64,000 nt of DNA from Variovorax sp. CF079 (GCF_900101545.1 NZ_FMZU01000014.1:143393-207392); one strand, 5' to 3'; numbered from the stretch's first letter, positions 1 to 11,125 are shown. Numbers and translations are program-made. Notes: generated from the letters alone by a model not told the origin.

Positions 1-257
1 ACCACCACGCCGGGCACCAGCGCCCAGGGGGTGATGACCAGCACGTCGACCGGATCGCCGTCGCCCGAGAGCGTCTGCGGCACGTAGCCGTAGTTGGTCG
101 GGTAGTGCATCGCGGTCGTCATGAAGCGGTCGACGAAGATCGCGCCGGATTCCTTGTCGACTTCGTACTTGATCGGGTCGGCGTTCATCGGGATTTCGAT
201 GACGACGTTGAAGGCTTCGGGGGCGTCTTTGCCGGGGGAAACTTGGCCGAGGGACAT
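1..257 (-). CDS. ppa: Inorganic pyrophosphatase, 3' end outside window
   Basis: Soluble family I pyrophosphatase, which hydrolyses PPi to phosphate and pulls biosynthetic reactions forward in the cytoplasm. The visible N-terminal 85 residues start MSLGQVSPGKDAPE and contain IEIPMN, the YEVDKESG block, HYPTNYGYVPQTL and the start of the DGDPVDVLV metal-binding motif. These are family hallmarks. The gene runs off the left edge, so the rest of the active site is not seen. It is transcribed away from the membrane pyrophosphatase gene, and the two share a 257-base promoter region. Confidence 0.95.
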   Translation of the reverse strand, partial: MSLGQVSPGKDAPEAFNVVIEIPMNADPIKYEVDKESGAIFVDRFMTTAMHYPTNYGYVPQTLSGDGDPVDVLVITPWALVPGVV

Positions 258-514
258 AGGTCTGTCTTGGAGTAGTTGAAAGTGTTCGCGGGATGCGGAC
301 AAACCCGAAGTTTACTTTCCGTGTCACGGCCCGGTCGCACGAAACTCGGCATTTGCCTGTAAATTGGCCGCGTTGGCCAATCGGCCCCGGCTTTTTGCAA
401 GGCATCGGGGCTTCGAGGAAGCAACGCGGCGGAAGCACTGACCCGTACGCGTTGCGCGCAGGGCTAAGTGCTTTCGTCTCCACAAGTCACAACGTACGAA
501 TGGAGAAGCAAGGC

Positions 515-3004
<2,490 letters not shown>

Positions 3005-3010
3005 GGGGTA

Positions 3011-3039
3011 CGCGGCGCGCGCCGGCTGCGCGCGCCGCG
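3011..3039. terminator. GC hairpin between convergent genes
   Basis: A perfect 10-bp stem (CGCGGCGCGC with its complement) and a 9-base loop sit between the hppA stop and the 3' end of the convergent hypothetical gene. No T-run follows on either strand. It could serve as a bidirectional or Rho-assisted terminator. Confidence 0.4.
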
Positions 3040-3043
3040 GCGC

Positions 3044-3613
3044 TCAGTTCAGGCTGATGCCGTGCGTCGGCAGCGCGCCTTGCTCGGTGCGCAGCGGCAC
3101 GCCCTGGAGCGTGTCGAAGTCGGACGGCGCATCCGGCATGCGCATCTCTTCCAGCTCGTGCAGCGAGGCCACCCAGCGGCCGGCCGCGGAGTTGGCGGGC
3201 TCGTCGTTGGTGAAGATGCCGTCGCGGATGTAGAAGGTTTCGCCGGCAGGCCGCTCGGCATGCAATTCGATCAGGCGTGCGATCGGGAAGGTATAGGTGA
3301 CCAGTTTTTCCTTGGTCTTGCGGTCCTTGCCGCCGCAATTGAAGAAGCCTTCCGCGGCAATGACGATGCAGGAGCCGTCGACCTGGCTGTCGATGTCGCC
3401 GCCGCAGCGCCATACGGCGGTGGGCAGGCGAACGCGCACCTTGTCGATCACGAGATCGCGCTGCTTGTTGAGGGCGTTGAGGGGCGGCACCAGCGAGCGC
3501 AGCTGCCGCAGGCGATCGGCGAAGTTGTCGTCCATGCTGAATTCGACGTGGTGCGTGGCGCCACCCGAGCGCTTGACGACCTGCATGATGACGTGGCGGG
3601 GCGGCCTGCTCAT
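3044..3613 (-). CDS. Conserved hypothetical protein, 189 aa
   Basis: I do not recognise this family. The protein is soluble-looking, with no signal peptide or membrane segment. It has two Cys-Gly pairs (WRCGGD and FNCGGKD) and a mixed charged composition. ATG at 3613 was chosen because GGAG lies about 8 bases upstream; the TTG at 3628 is less likely. It is followed upstream by an AT-richer intergenic stretch (about 3614-3778) that probably holds its promoter. It is convergent with hppA, and the two genes end only 39 bases apart. Confidence 0.7.
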   Translation of the reverse strand: MSRPPRHVIMQVVKRSGGATHHVEFSMDDNFADRLRQLRSLVPPLNALNKQRDLVIDKVRVRLPTAVWRCGGDIDSQVDGSCIVIAAEGFFNCGGKDRKTKEKLVTYTFPIARLIELHAERPAGETFYIRDGIFTNDEPANSAAGRWVASLHELEEMRMPDAPSDFDTLQGVPLRTEQGALPTHGISLN

Positions 3614-3778
3614 ACGCGCTCCGACCAATAGAAGGCAATGGTTTTAAGCGGGATCATTTGATCGACCATCAATTAGAACTTTGGTATTGAGGCAAATAAT
3701 TGCATCAATTGTTTCCAACTGTAGATCGAAATTCGCCGCTTTGGTAGCCGATTTGCAGAGGCAAATCGAATTCGTCAA

Positions 3779-4027
3779 CTACGTCGCAACGCTGTCACGA
3801 TCGATCAACTCGTCGAGTGCCTTGCATGAGGGCGCGCAGACGGTTTGCGACTTGCCCAGCAGCTGCCTGGTCCGCATCTGGGAGCGCACGCGGTGCTTGC
3901 CGCACATGAAGCAGGACATGGTCGCGCCACTGAACGAAGCCGAGGCGCGGAAAGGAGAGCCCGGCGCCTTGGCCTTGTAGCGCAGGCCGTCTGCCACGAC
4001 GGCGGTCTTGACATCAGCCTTGGCCAT
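3779..4027 (-). CDS. Small cysteine-containing protein, 82 aa
   Basis: Unrecognised small basic protein starting MAKADVKTAVVADG. It contains SCFMCGKHR followed by TVCAPSC, so four cysteines in two pairs that could bind a metal such as zinc. The start lies inside the 3' end of the preceding gene (14-base overlap), which suggests translational coupling as the last gene of the lipid operon. Its start has no clear Shine-Dalgarno sequence. Reality of the gene is inferred from the overlap and the cysteine pattern; no homology is claimed. Confidence 0.55.
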   Translation of the reverse strand: MAKADVKTAVVADGLRYKAKAPGSPFRASASFSGATMSCFMCGKHRVRSQMRTRQLLGKSQTVCAPSCKALDELIDRDSVAT

Positions 4028-4367
4028 GGGTCGCGTCGGGTTCGGCATGGCGCATGGCGCGCGTGATGGCGTCCTTGGCAGCCAGTTCGGCGGCCAGCGA
4101 GGCATCCAGCCCGGAGCGGCACAGGCCGGCGTGCTGATAGTTGAGGTTTTCGTACACCTCGGCGGCGGCCGGATAGGCGTCCAGCAACTGCCCGAGGCCG
4201 GTGCCGGGCTCGACCTCGCGGAACTCGTCCACCAGGTGCATCACGACCGACCGGTACTGCTCGGCACCCACCGGCACGGCGCTGTGCTCGAGCCGCTCGA
4301 GGAGCTGGGCCAGCACGTGCGTCACCGCCAGATCGGCCTTGGGCGACGGAGTCTTGGTAGCGTTCAT
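4014..4367 (-). CDS. Hypothetical helical protein, about 117 aa
   Basis: Unrecognised protein, predicted mostly helical from its Leu/Ala/Glu-rich sequence, with motifs AVPVGAEQYR and EVYENLNYQH. The start is uncertain: ATG at 4367 is used here, with ATG at 4376 and a longer start at 4421 as alternatives, none with a strong Shine-Dalgarno sequence. It follows the 293-aa unknown protein on the same strand after a short gap and overlaps the next small gene by 14 bases. That places it in the lipid operon. No membrane segment is seen. Confidence 0.6.
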   Translation of the reverse strand: MNATKTPSPKADLAVTHVLAQLLERLEHSAVPVGAEQYRSVVMHLVDEFREVEPGTGLGQLLDAYPAAAEVYENLNYQHAGLCRSGLDASLAAELAAKDAITRAMRHAEPDATHGQG

Positions 4368-4395
4368 GGCTCGCATCTGGGGCACGGACGCCGGA

Positions 4396-5277
4396 TTACA
4401 AGGGTGCGGCGGCCCGCGCATCCCGGAACTTCATCAGGAGGCTGTGCAGCATCTCGGTGGACAGGCCGTGGATCACCAGCCGGTGCCCCGCGCGCAGGGT
4501 CGACAGCGGCACCAGCGGGTGCTTGTTGTTCACCAGGATCAGGTGCTCGGGCGCATCCAGCACGGTGGCGGCGTAGATGCCGATGGTTTCGTCGAGCTGA
4601 AGCGAATTGGCAGCGCGCCAGAAGTCGTTGTCGGTCAGCATGAGCTGATAGAGCGGCGTGAACAGCTCGATCGCGCTTTGCAAGTCGAGAAAATTGAGCC
4701 TGCCGTGCGGCATGTCTTCGATTTGCAAGGCGGGCTCGCGGATCATCGAGAAATCGACCCGCTCTGCCTTGCGCAACTGGAGACCCTGCGCGCGCAGCGC
4801 CTGGTTGAGCCGGATCACGAAATTGAAGAGGTTCAGGTCGTGCTGCAGGAACATGTCCTCCTTCAGCGCGTCGATGTCGGCCGGCTCCAGCGGCGCGGTA
4901 GCGACCGGCACCGGCGAATTGGCGCCGATGAAGGCCAGCACCTGCGAACCCAGGTGGAAGTGCCGCAGGATCAGCCAATTCGCCTCGGGCGAGACGAAGC
5001 GTTGGAGGCCCCAGGCCAGCAGGCGGTGCAGCAGCCGCGAATGCGCCCACTTGCGCGGCACGAACACCTTGATCACCTGGAACAGCACGATGGCGGCGCG
5101 CGCCAGCGGCCGCAAAAACGGCAGCAGGTACTGGCGCGAGGCCGAACTCGAATCGGCGAGCCAGGCCGCCTTCACCTTGTCGGGCAGCGGCGTGCTCTGG
5201 TCGAGGTAGAGGGCGAGCCAGGGGCTCGGGTCGCGCAGATCGTGCTGCTGCGCCAGGAAGTCCGGAGTTGTGCTCAT
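4396..5277 (-). CDS. Conserved hypothetical protein of the ketosynthase operon, 293 aa
   Basis: I do not recognise the family. The start codon overlaps the stop of the ketosynthase-oxidase gene (ATGA), so the two are almost certainly translated as a unit. Residues about 48-75 are hydrophobic with basic flanks (FLRPLARAAIVLFQVIKVFV), suggesting membrane association. The C-terminal half has LILVNNKHPLVPLSTLRAGH and a possible helical end. No catalytic motif is obvious. From context it is a partner or accessory factor for the lipid or natural-product enzymes encoded just upstream. Confidence 0.75.
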   Translation of the reverse strand: MSTTPDFLAQQHDLRDPSPWLALYLDQSTPLPDKVKAAWLADSSSASRQYLLPFLRPLARAAIVLFQVIKVFVPRKWAHSRLLHRLLAWGLQRFVSPEANWLILRHFHLGSQVLAFIGANSPVPVATAPLEPADIDALKEDMFLQHDLNLFNFVIRLNQALRAQGLQLRKAERVDFSMIREPALQIEDMPHGRLNFLDLQSAIELFTPLYQLMLTDNDFWRAANSLQLDETIGIYAATVLDAPEHLILVNNKHPLVPLSTLRAGHRLVIHGLSTEMLHSLLMKFRDARAAAPL

Positions 5278-7187
5278 GCTTGCATTCGTTCCGTGACGTG
5301 CTCGAACTGCATCAGGTAGAGCGCCGCGGTGTGGCGCGCGGTGTCGACGATCTGGCGCGCGGCCCTGCCCTCGCCATCGAGCGCCATCGCCATCTCGACC
5401 GCGGCCAGCCAGCGATTGAGGTGATTCTCGTCGTTGTGGCCGTGATACTCGAGGAAGCGGAAGGCCTCGGGCGGCAGCTTCAGCCCGGGCTTGATCAGCG
5501 GCAGCAGCGCCGGCACGATGCGCTGCCCGGTGCCTTCGATGATGTAGATCGCGCCCAAAAGCCCGATCGGGTTGCGCGTCGCGGCCAGGCCATGCAGGTA
5601 GGCGTTGAGCGCTTCACCGCCCGGGTTGCGCCGCAGGGCATCGATGACTGCGATGCTGCCGCCCGCCTTGCGGTAGTCGTTGAACAGGATCATGAAGTCG
5701 TCCTGCTCCTCGCCGGCATGCACGCCGATCAGCGCCGCCAGCGCCTGGTAGGGCTCGGCCAGCGAGGCGGCGCCTTCGCGCATCCACTTGCTGCCCTCGC
5801 GCACCTGGGGAATCCAGTTCTCCATCCAGTTCAAGTAGTCGGCGAGCGCGAAGCGGCGCTCGCGGATCTGCCGCACCAGCGGCGTGCGCCAGACGCGCGA
5901 ACGGTAGTCGTGCCAGATCGCGGCCAGCTCGGTGAGCAGTTCGCCCAGGCCCTCGGGCGCGGCGGCCGGGTCGTGCGGCGGCGCAATGACCTCAGTCGGC
6001 GCCTCGGCCGCCGCCTCCGCGCGAACCGGCGCAGGCGCAGCGGCAGCAGCGGCGCCGGCCTCTTCGACCTCGAACAGCATGTACGCCGCCATGAAGCGGC
6101 CCGACTCGGGCACGTAGCAGAAGATCTGCTCGCCGGGTTTCAGGGTCTTGGTCTGCAGGAATTCGGCCAGCATGATCATGATCGAGGCCGCGCCGGTGTT
6201 GCCGCGCCAGGCCAGATTGCTGTACCAGCGCTCGCGCGGAATGGCGAGGCCGGCCTTGTGCATCAGGCCGTCGACCACGGGAATGAACTTCTCCGACGAG
6301 TAGTGGCACAGGAAATGGTCGACCCGCGCCGGGTCGAGCCAGCCCTCGCGCACCAGCCCTGCGTATTCGTGGATGCCGATGTCGAACAGGTGCGGCAGAA
6401 GCCGGATGTCCTGCCTGAGCGACAAGGCGCCCGCGGCCTCGGCCTCGCCCCAGGAGCCGAAGTCCAGGTGCCCGCGCGAGCGATCCTCGGTCAAGCCCAG
6501 CTGCATGCACACGGGGTAGTCGCCCGAGAAAGCGCGCTGGTGGATCCACTTGAGGCGCAGGCGCACGCCCGGCGCGCCGGCCAGCGCCGGCGCACCATCG
6601 GACAGCAGCAACGCACCGGCACCATCGGACAGCATCCAGCGCAGGAAGTGCGAGTCGAAATCGGTGTCGTATCCGCGCGCCGCGAAGCGCGAGCGCTTGA
6701 ACAGGCGCGAAGGCATCTCGCTCGCCACCGCCAGCGCCGAGCGATGCGCGCCGAGCTCCACGCCCTGCGCCGCCGACTGGATCGCCGACACGCCGGCCGC
6801 ACAGATGCCGTGCACCGAGAGCGTCTCCATCGGCGGTGCCGCGAGCTCGCCCTGGATCATGTTGGCGAAGCCCGGCATCAGCGCATCGCCGCCCGAGGAG
6901 CCGCTGGCCAGCAGCGACACACGCGAGATCTCGGCCGCGCCCTGCTGCAGGCAGTGGCGGATCGCACCCGACGCGAGCTGCGCGTTGGTGTGCACCGTGC
7001 GGCCCTCGGCGTCGATCGCGTAGTAGCGCTCGCGGATGCCGTTCTCGGCCAGGATGCGCCGCTTGATGCGCTCCGACATCCGGTTGAGCGGCGCGATGTA
7101 GGCATCCATGCGTTCGTTGGACACGGGCGCGCCGGGCATGAAGTAGCCGGCACTTTCGAGATAGACACGCTGGAAGGAAACGGGCAT
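5274..7187 (-). CDS. Ketosynthase III fused to heme-oxygenase-like diiron oxidase
   Basis: Two-domain protein of 637 aa. Residues 1-375 are a thiolase-fold KAS III-type ketosynthase (StlD/DarB-like), with Cys129 in SVHGICAAGVSA, His295 in FLCHYSS and Asn330 in WRGNTGAAS as the Cys-His-Asn triad. This chemistry normally condenses acyl thioesters. An Ala/Pro linker (about 377-412) leads to a helical C-terminal domain of the iron-containing redox enzyme class. Candidate metal ligands there are His490, Glu493/494, Glu551 and the cluster His582/584, Asp586, Glu587, His589. Such domains activate O2 at a diiron site. The upstream desaturase ends 3 bases before this start, and the next gene overlaps by ATGA. 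The product is unknown. Domain assignment is from motifs; substrate is inference. Confidence 0.85.
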   Translation of the reverse strand: MPVSFQRVYLESAGYFMPGAPVSNERMDAYIAPLNRMSERIKRRILAENGIRERYYAIDAEGRTVHTNAQLASGAIRHCLQQGAAEISRVSLLASGSSGGDALMPGFANMIQGELAAPPMETLSVHGICAAGVSAIQSAAQGVELGAHRSALAVASEMPSRLFKRSRFAARGYDTDFDSHFLRWMLSDGAGALLLSDGAPALAGAPGVRLRLKWIHQRAFSGDYPVCMQLGLTEDRSRGHLDFGSWGEAEAAGALSLRQDIRLLPHLFDIGIHEYAGLVREGWLDPARVDHFLCHYSSEKFIPVVDGLMHKAGLAIPRERWYSNLAWRGNTGAASIMIMLAEFLQTKTLKPGEQIFCYVPESGRFMAAYMLFEVEEAGAAAAAAPAPVRAEAAAEAPTEVIAPPHDPAAAPEGLGELLTELAAIWHDYRSRVWRTPLVRQIRERRFALADYLNWMENWIPQVREGSKWMREGAASLAEPYQALAALIGVHAGEEQDDFMILFNDYRKAGGSIAVIDALRRNPGGEALNAYLHGLAATRNPIGLLGAIYIIEGTGQRIVPALLPLIKPGLKLPPEAFRFLEYHGHNDENHLNRWLAAVEMAMALDGEGRAARQIVDTARHTAALYLMQFEHVTERMQA

Positions 7188-7190
7188 GGA

Positions 7191-8108
7191 TCAGGACTGT
7201 GGATTGGAATTCGGAGACATCAGCGAGCGACTGCGAAAGCGCGGCACGAGCGCACCCAGGACGAACACGCGCGCCATGTACACGAGGAGGCCGCGCTCGT
7301 TGAGCGCAGGGTCGACGCGCGCACGGTAGTGCTCGCTGTGCAGCCGTGAAAGCGCCGACCAGTGCACCTTCGAGTTCTCGTGATGCGCCGTGTGCAGGCC
7401 GATGTTGAACAGGAGCGGATTGATCAGTCCTTCGAAGTTGCGCGCGTAATCGAGCGAAGCACCTTCCGGGCGCGGCCGGCCGTCCGCATGCGCATGCTGA
7501 AGGTAGTTGGTGGCCAGCAGCCAGTGCAGGCCATGCAACTGCGGCAGGATGACAAACAGCACTGCCTTCTGCCAATCGAGCGCCAGCAGCGCGGTCCAGC
7601 TGCCGAGCCAAAGCACATACTGCGCCATGCAGTAGCGCCACGCGCCCGGCCAGTGGCGCCGCAGCCGGCCCAGCCAGGCCACGAACACCGGGTAGAGCAC
7701 GGCCACGGCCTGCAGCGGATGCAGGAGGTAGCCCAGCAGGTGATTGGTGTCGCCACCGAAGCGGTAGGTGCGCGCAGCGTCCTTCGGCCCGTGCCGGTGG
7801 CGATGGTGATTGGCCACGTGCGCCGGCCAGAACACGAAGGTCGGATGGCCCTGCAGCAGCGTCAGCCAGCAATCGGTGAAGCGGTTCGCCCGGCGGCCGC
7901 GCCACAGACGCAGGTGCGCATGGTTGTGATGGATCACGCTGACCCCGAGCGTGAGGAACAGCATCGCGCCATACGGCAGCCAGTGGAAGCCGTGCACCCA
8001 TTGCCAGGCCGCCAGCGCAGGCAGTGCGGCAAGGTAGGCCAGGCTCTGCCAGTCGCGCCAATGGCGCAGGCGCGGCAGGCGCGCTGGACGATCAGGCCGA
8101 GACGCCAC
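7191..8108 (-). CDS. Membrane fatty acid desaturase
   Basis: Integral membrane diiron desaturase of about 305 aa. Three histidine boxes are present: HHNHAH, NHHRHRH and HTAHHE, with hydrophobic helices between them. The enzyme should introduce a double bond into an acyl chain, possibly acyl-ACP or a lipid. The GTG start at 8108 was chosen because AGAGAG lies about 7 bases upstream; it overlaps the preceding hydroxylase gene by 17 bases, indicating coupling. A longer ATG start at 8156 would sit deeper inside that gene. The C-terminal tail is short and basic. Confidence 0.88.
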   Translation of the reverse strand: MASRPDRPARLPRLRHWRDWQSLAYLAALPALAAWQWVHGFHWLPYGAMLFLTLGVSVIHHNHAHLRLWRGRRANRFTDCWLTLLQGHPTFVFWPAHVANHHRHRHGPKDAARTYRFGGDTNHLLGYLLHPLQAVAVLYPVFVAWLGRLRRHWPGAWRYCMAQYVLWLGSWTALLALDWQKAVLFVILPQLHGLHWLLATNYLQHAHADGRPRPEGASLDYARNFEGLINPLLFNIGLHTAHHENSKVHWSALSRLHSEHYRARVDPALNERGLLVYMARVFVLGALVPRFRSRSLMSPNSNPQS

Positions 8109-8871
8109 GGTTTCTCTCTTGCTCGCGATACGCGCGCAGCTGCGGCTCGGCCGCATCGGCCGCGACGCGCGTGCGGAACAGCCGGTCCATGAAGGTGAAC
8201 TGGAAGCCGTAGTTGCCGCTGTGGCAGGTGTGGTGCAGATGATGCCGGCGGCTGGCGGCGAACCAGTGGTTGTATGAGACCTTCGGAAAGAAGTCGTAGT
8301 TCGAATGCCCGACGTTGTTGAAGAACAGGCTGAACAACGGCACCGAGGCCAGCGCCCAGAAGCTGAAGTCGTGCACCAGCATCGGCGGCAGGATCACGTT
8401 GCCCAGCAGCAGCGCCTCGAGCGGATGAAAGCTGTAGGTGGCAAAGGGTGTGGTCACGACCGAGCGATGGTGCGGGCCATGGAAGCGCCGCAGGAGCCGG
8501 GTGTGCAGCAGACGGTGGTTGAGCCAGAAATGCACGTCGTTCCAGACCGCCAGCGAGAGGATCTCCAGTGCGATCTGCAGTCCGCTCGGGTTCGCATCGA
8601 GCCGCGCCCAGCCCAGTTGCAGGAATCCCCATGGGAACACCATGCCGATGCCGAAGACCAGCACCGACACGGCCGACTGCGCGAGCTCCCGGCGCAGCTG
8701 TCCAGGCGACACCGGCCGCGGGTCGAGTTCGCGGCCGATGCCCAGCGCGGGCAATAGCCTGCGCGTCAGCAGCCAGTTGGCGGCGCCGAAGAGCAGGTAG
8801 ATGCTGCCGAAGAAGGCCACGCCCCACAGCATGACCTGCAGGACGGACAAGGATTGGAAGGTGGCTGCCAC
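8092..8871 (-). CDS. Fatty acid hydroxylase / sterol desaturase family protein
   Basis: Integral membrane protein (about 259 aa) of the fatty acid hydroxylase superfamily, a second membrane diiron oxygenase. Histidine clusters are HFWLNHRLLH, FHGPHHRS and RRHHLHHTCH, in the usual order. Several hydrophobic segments precede the first box. The start is uncertain: GTG at 8871 follows the phospholipase-D gene stop by 8 bases, while an internal ATG twelve codons further in (QVMLWG) is also possible. The reaction is probably hydroxylation or desaturation of a lipid chain. It sits between a phospholipase-D-like lipoprotein and a desaturase, all on one strand. Confidence 0.85.
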   Translation of the reverse strand: MAATFQSLSVLQVMLWGVAFFGSIYLLFGAANWLLTRRLLPALGIGRELDPRPVSPGQLRRELAQSAVSVLVFGIGMVFPWGFLQLGWARLDANPSGLQIALEILSLAVWNDVHFWLNHRLLHTRLLRRFHGPHHRSVVTTPFATYSFHPLEALLLGNVILPPMLVHDFSFWALASVPLFSLFFNNVGHSNYDFFPKVSYNHWFAASRRHHLHHTCHSGNYGFQFTFMDRLFRTRVAADAAEPQLRAYREQERNRGVSA

Positions 8872-8879
8872 GCGCGAGG

Positions 8880-10454
8880 CTACAGGAGCATTTCCGGCAC
8901 GATCGGCGCGATCAGCCTGTTGTAGAAGCGCTGGAAGAAGGTCGCCTCCGGCTCGGAGGTGAGGACCATCTCCTTCTCGCCGTCGGTGGTGAGCCACTCG
9001 ACGGCGCCGGTGTCCTTGGCCAGGCGCAGGCGGTAGGAGTTCTGCACCCTGCTGACGTTGATCACGCGCAGCAGCTCGCGCGCCAGCTGCGGACTGTCGA
9101 TCAGCACGCCCATCTCGGTGTTCTGGGTGGCCGAGCGCGGGTCCAGGTTGGCCGAGCCGATGAGGAGGCGGGTGCGGTCGATGGCCGCGGTCTTGGCGTG
9201 CAGGCGTCCCAGCGAAGTGCCGAAGGAGCCGAAGCGCTTGCTCGCGGTGGTGCGTTCGGGGCTCAGCTCGTAGAGGTCGGCGCCCGATCTCAGCAGCCGT
9301 TGCCGATAGCGCACATAGCCCGTGTGGACCAGCGGCTCGTCGTTGGCGGCCAGCGAGTTGGTCAAGAGCACGACCTTGACCTTGCGCTGGGCCAGGTCCT
9401 CGAAGGCCGCCATGCCCTTGTCGCCCGGCACCAGATAGGGCGAGGTCATCTGCACCTCGTTCTTGGCGCCCAGCAGGATGGTCCACATGCGCATCGTGAC
9501 GCTGGTGGCCAGGGCTTCGTCGGCTGTCATGGTGGTGGGCTTGGTGGGCGGATCCGCCACCGCATTGGCCCAGCCCCACAGCAGGCCCATGCGGCCGCCG
9601 TCGAGCTCTTCGGCGATCGGCCCGTAGCCGAGGATGTCGGCGGGCGGCAGCACGATCTTGGGCGGCGGCGCGGCCATGCCGATCCAGGAATCGAACTCCG
9701 CCGTCCCGGGCGTTCGGCCGCCCTCGCCGCGCACGATGTCCTCGATCGGCCAGACCTGCTCGCTGTTCCAGTAGGCGTCGAAGATGGATTCGAGCTGCGG
9801 CAGCACCTTGCCCACCACCACCGCGTCCATGTCGATGAAGTTCTGCGCCTCGCTGAGCACGAAGTACTCGTCGGCGATGTTGCGCCCGCCCACCACCGCC
9901 ATCACGCCGTCGGCGATGAAGAGCTTGTTGTGCATGCGGTGGTTGAGCCGATAGATCTCGTGCGGCGAGGCGACGAAACGCGAAAGGAAACCGTCGCGGC
10001 CGCAGCAGAAGGGATTGAAGAGCCGCACGTCGACGTTGGGCGTCTGCGAAAGCGCCAGCAGCAGGTACTGGCTCTTGGCCGTGTAGAGGTCGTCCACCAG
10101 CACGCGCACCTTGACGCCGCGCGCCGCGGCCTCGCGCAGCGAGCGCATCAGCAGGCGGCCGACGGCATCGTTCTCGAGCTGGTAGTACTGCACCACCAGC
10201 GAGCGCTCGGCCCGCTGTGCGAGCTGGATGCGTGCATCGAGCGAGTACACGCCGAGCGGCATCAGGCGAAAGCCGGAATGCTCGTCCGGCGGCGTGGATG
10301 CGGCGACGATCTTCGCCAGCGTGGTCGACGGATCCGCCGGCGCCGCATGCTCCGCGGGCCGCTCCCTGGCCGGCGGCAGCGAGCCGCAGGCGCCGAGCCC
10401 AGCGGCCAACGCGCACAGCAGCGCGATGCGCAGCAGATGGACCAGTGCGGTCAT
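8880..10454 (-). CDS. Phospholipase D / cardiolipin synthase-like lipoprotein
   Basis: Protein of 524 aa with a lipoprotein signal (hydrophobic core then LGAC lipobox, Cys23), so probably anchored in a membrane facing the periplasm. It has two HKD motifs, HNKLFIADG and HAKTAAIDR, each followed by the downstream GGRNIAD or GSANLDPRS block. PLD enzymes move or hydrolyse phosphatidyl groups; cardiolipin synthase-like activity is plausible. GGGGAAAG lies just upstream of the ATG. It is the first gene of the minus-strand lipid operon and is divergent from the peroxiredoxin gene. Confidence 0.88.
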   Translation of the reverse strand: MTALVHLLRIALLCALAAGLGACGSLPPARERPAEHAAPADPSTTLAKIVAASTPPDEHSGFRLMPLGVYSLDARIQLAQRAERSLVVQYYQLENDAVGRLLMRSLREAAARGVKVRVLVDDLYTAKSQYLLLALSQTPNVDVRLFNPFCCGRDGFLSRFVASPHEIYRLNHRMHNKLFIADGVMAVVGGRNIADEYFVLSEAQNFIDMDAVVVGKVLPQLESIFDAYWNSEQVWPIEDIVRGEGGRTPGTAEFDSWIGMAAPPPKIVLPPADILGYGPIAEELDGGRMGLLWGWANAVADPPTKPTTMTADEALATSVTMRMWTILLGAKNEVQMTSPYLVPGDKGMAAFEDLAQRKVKVVLLTNSLAANDEPLVHTGYVRYRQRLLRSGADLYELSPERTTASKRFGSFGTSLGRLHAKTAAIDRTRLLIGSANLDPRSATQNTEMGVLIDSPQLARELLRVINVSRVQNSYRLRLAKDTGAVEWLTTDGEKEMVLTSEPEATFFQRFYNRLIAPIVPEMLL

Positions 10455-10570
10455 GATCTTTCCCCTCTTTGTCTGTTATTAATACGGCAGCGCACGCCTG
10501 CCGGTTTCACCTCTGCCCGCGCAACGCGTCCGGGTTCTAGAATTCGCCATGCCCCTCCCGGAGTTACGTC

Positions 10571-11125
10571 ATGACCCGATGGATTCTCGCGCGTATCGCC
10601 GCATCTGCGCTCGCAAGCCTCGCACTTTCTCCAGCCTTCGCCGCTCTCGACATCGGCGACCCGGTGCCCAAGTTCACGGCCACTGCGGCGCTGGGCGGCA
10701 AGACCTTCCGCTACTCGCTGGCCGACGCACTGGCCAAAGGGCCGGTGGTGGTTTATTTCTTCCCGGCGGCCGGCACCACGGACTGCAACATCGAGGCGCA
10801 CGCTTTCGCTGAGGCGATTGGCCAGTTCGAGGCGGTGGGCGCCACGGTGATCGGCGTCTCGGCCGACGACGTCGACACGTTGAAGGACTTCTCGGTCAAA
10901 CAGTGCCAGAGCAAATTCCCGGTCGCCTCCGACCAGTCCAAGACGGTGATCCAGGGTTTCGATGCGCTGATGCAGACGCGCCCGGATTTCGCCAACCGGC
11001 TTTCCTACGTGATCTCGCCGAACGGCACCGTGGCCTACTACTACCAGAACCTCAATCCCGACAAGCACGTGGAGCGCATGCTCAATGCCGTGAAGGCGCT
11101 GCCGAAGTCGACCGCCAGCCGCTAG
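10571..11125 (+). CDS. Exported peroxiredoxin
   Basis: Peroxiredoxin of the AhpC/TSA-Bcp type, 184 aa, which should reduce hydroperoxides with a peroxidatic cysteine. A Sec signal peptide (about residues 1-24, ending PAFA) predicts a periplasmic protein. The active-site region is FFPAAGTTDCNIEAHAF, where the Cys takes the peroxidatic position. A second Cys in VKQCQSKFPV could be the resolving residue, as in Bcp-like enzymes. GGAG lies about 10 bases before the ATG. The gene is alone on its strand before the aldehyde dehydrogenase gene. Confidence 0.9.
   Translation: MTRWILARIAASALASLALSPAFAALDIGDPVPKFTATAALGGKTFRYSLADALAKGPVVVYFFPAAGTTDCNIEAHAFAEAIGQFEAVGATVIGVSADDVDTLKDFSVKQCQSKFPVASDQSKTVIQGFDALMQTRPDFANRLSYVISPNGTVAYYYQNLNPDKHVERMLNAVKALPKSTASR

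Noticed and set aside
293..514. 74-residue N-terminal extension of hppA
   Set aside because: It has no family match, runs through the divergent promoter region, and a good ribosome-binding site fits the start at 515.
3681..3980. Plus-strand 99-aa frame in the AT-rich gap
   Set aside because: No ribosome-binding site, no motif, and it lies over the more convincing minus-strand cysteine protein.
8092..10416. Apparent 774-aa fusion covering the hydroxylase and the PLD region
   Set aside because: The upstream part is an alternative frame of the PLD-like gene, whose HKD motifs are in another frame; only the last 259 residues are real.
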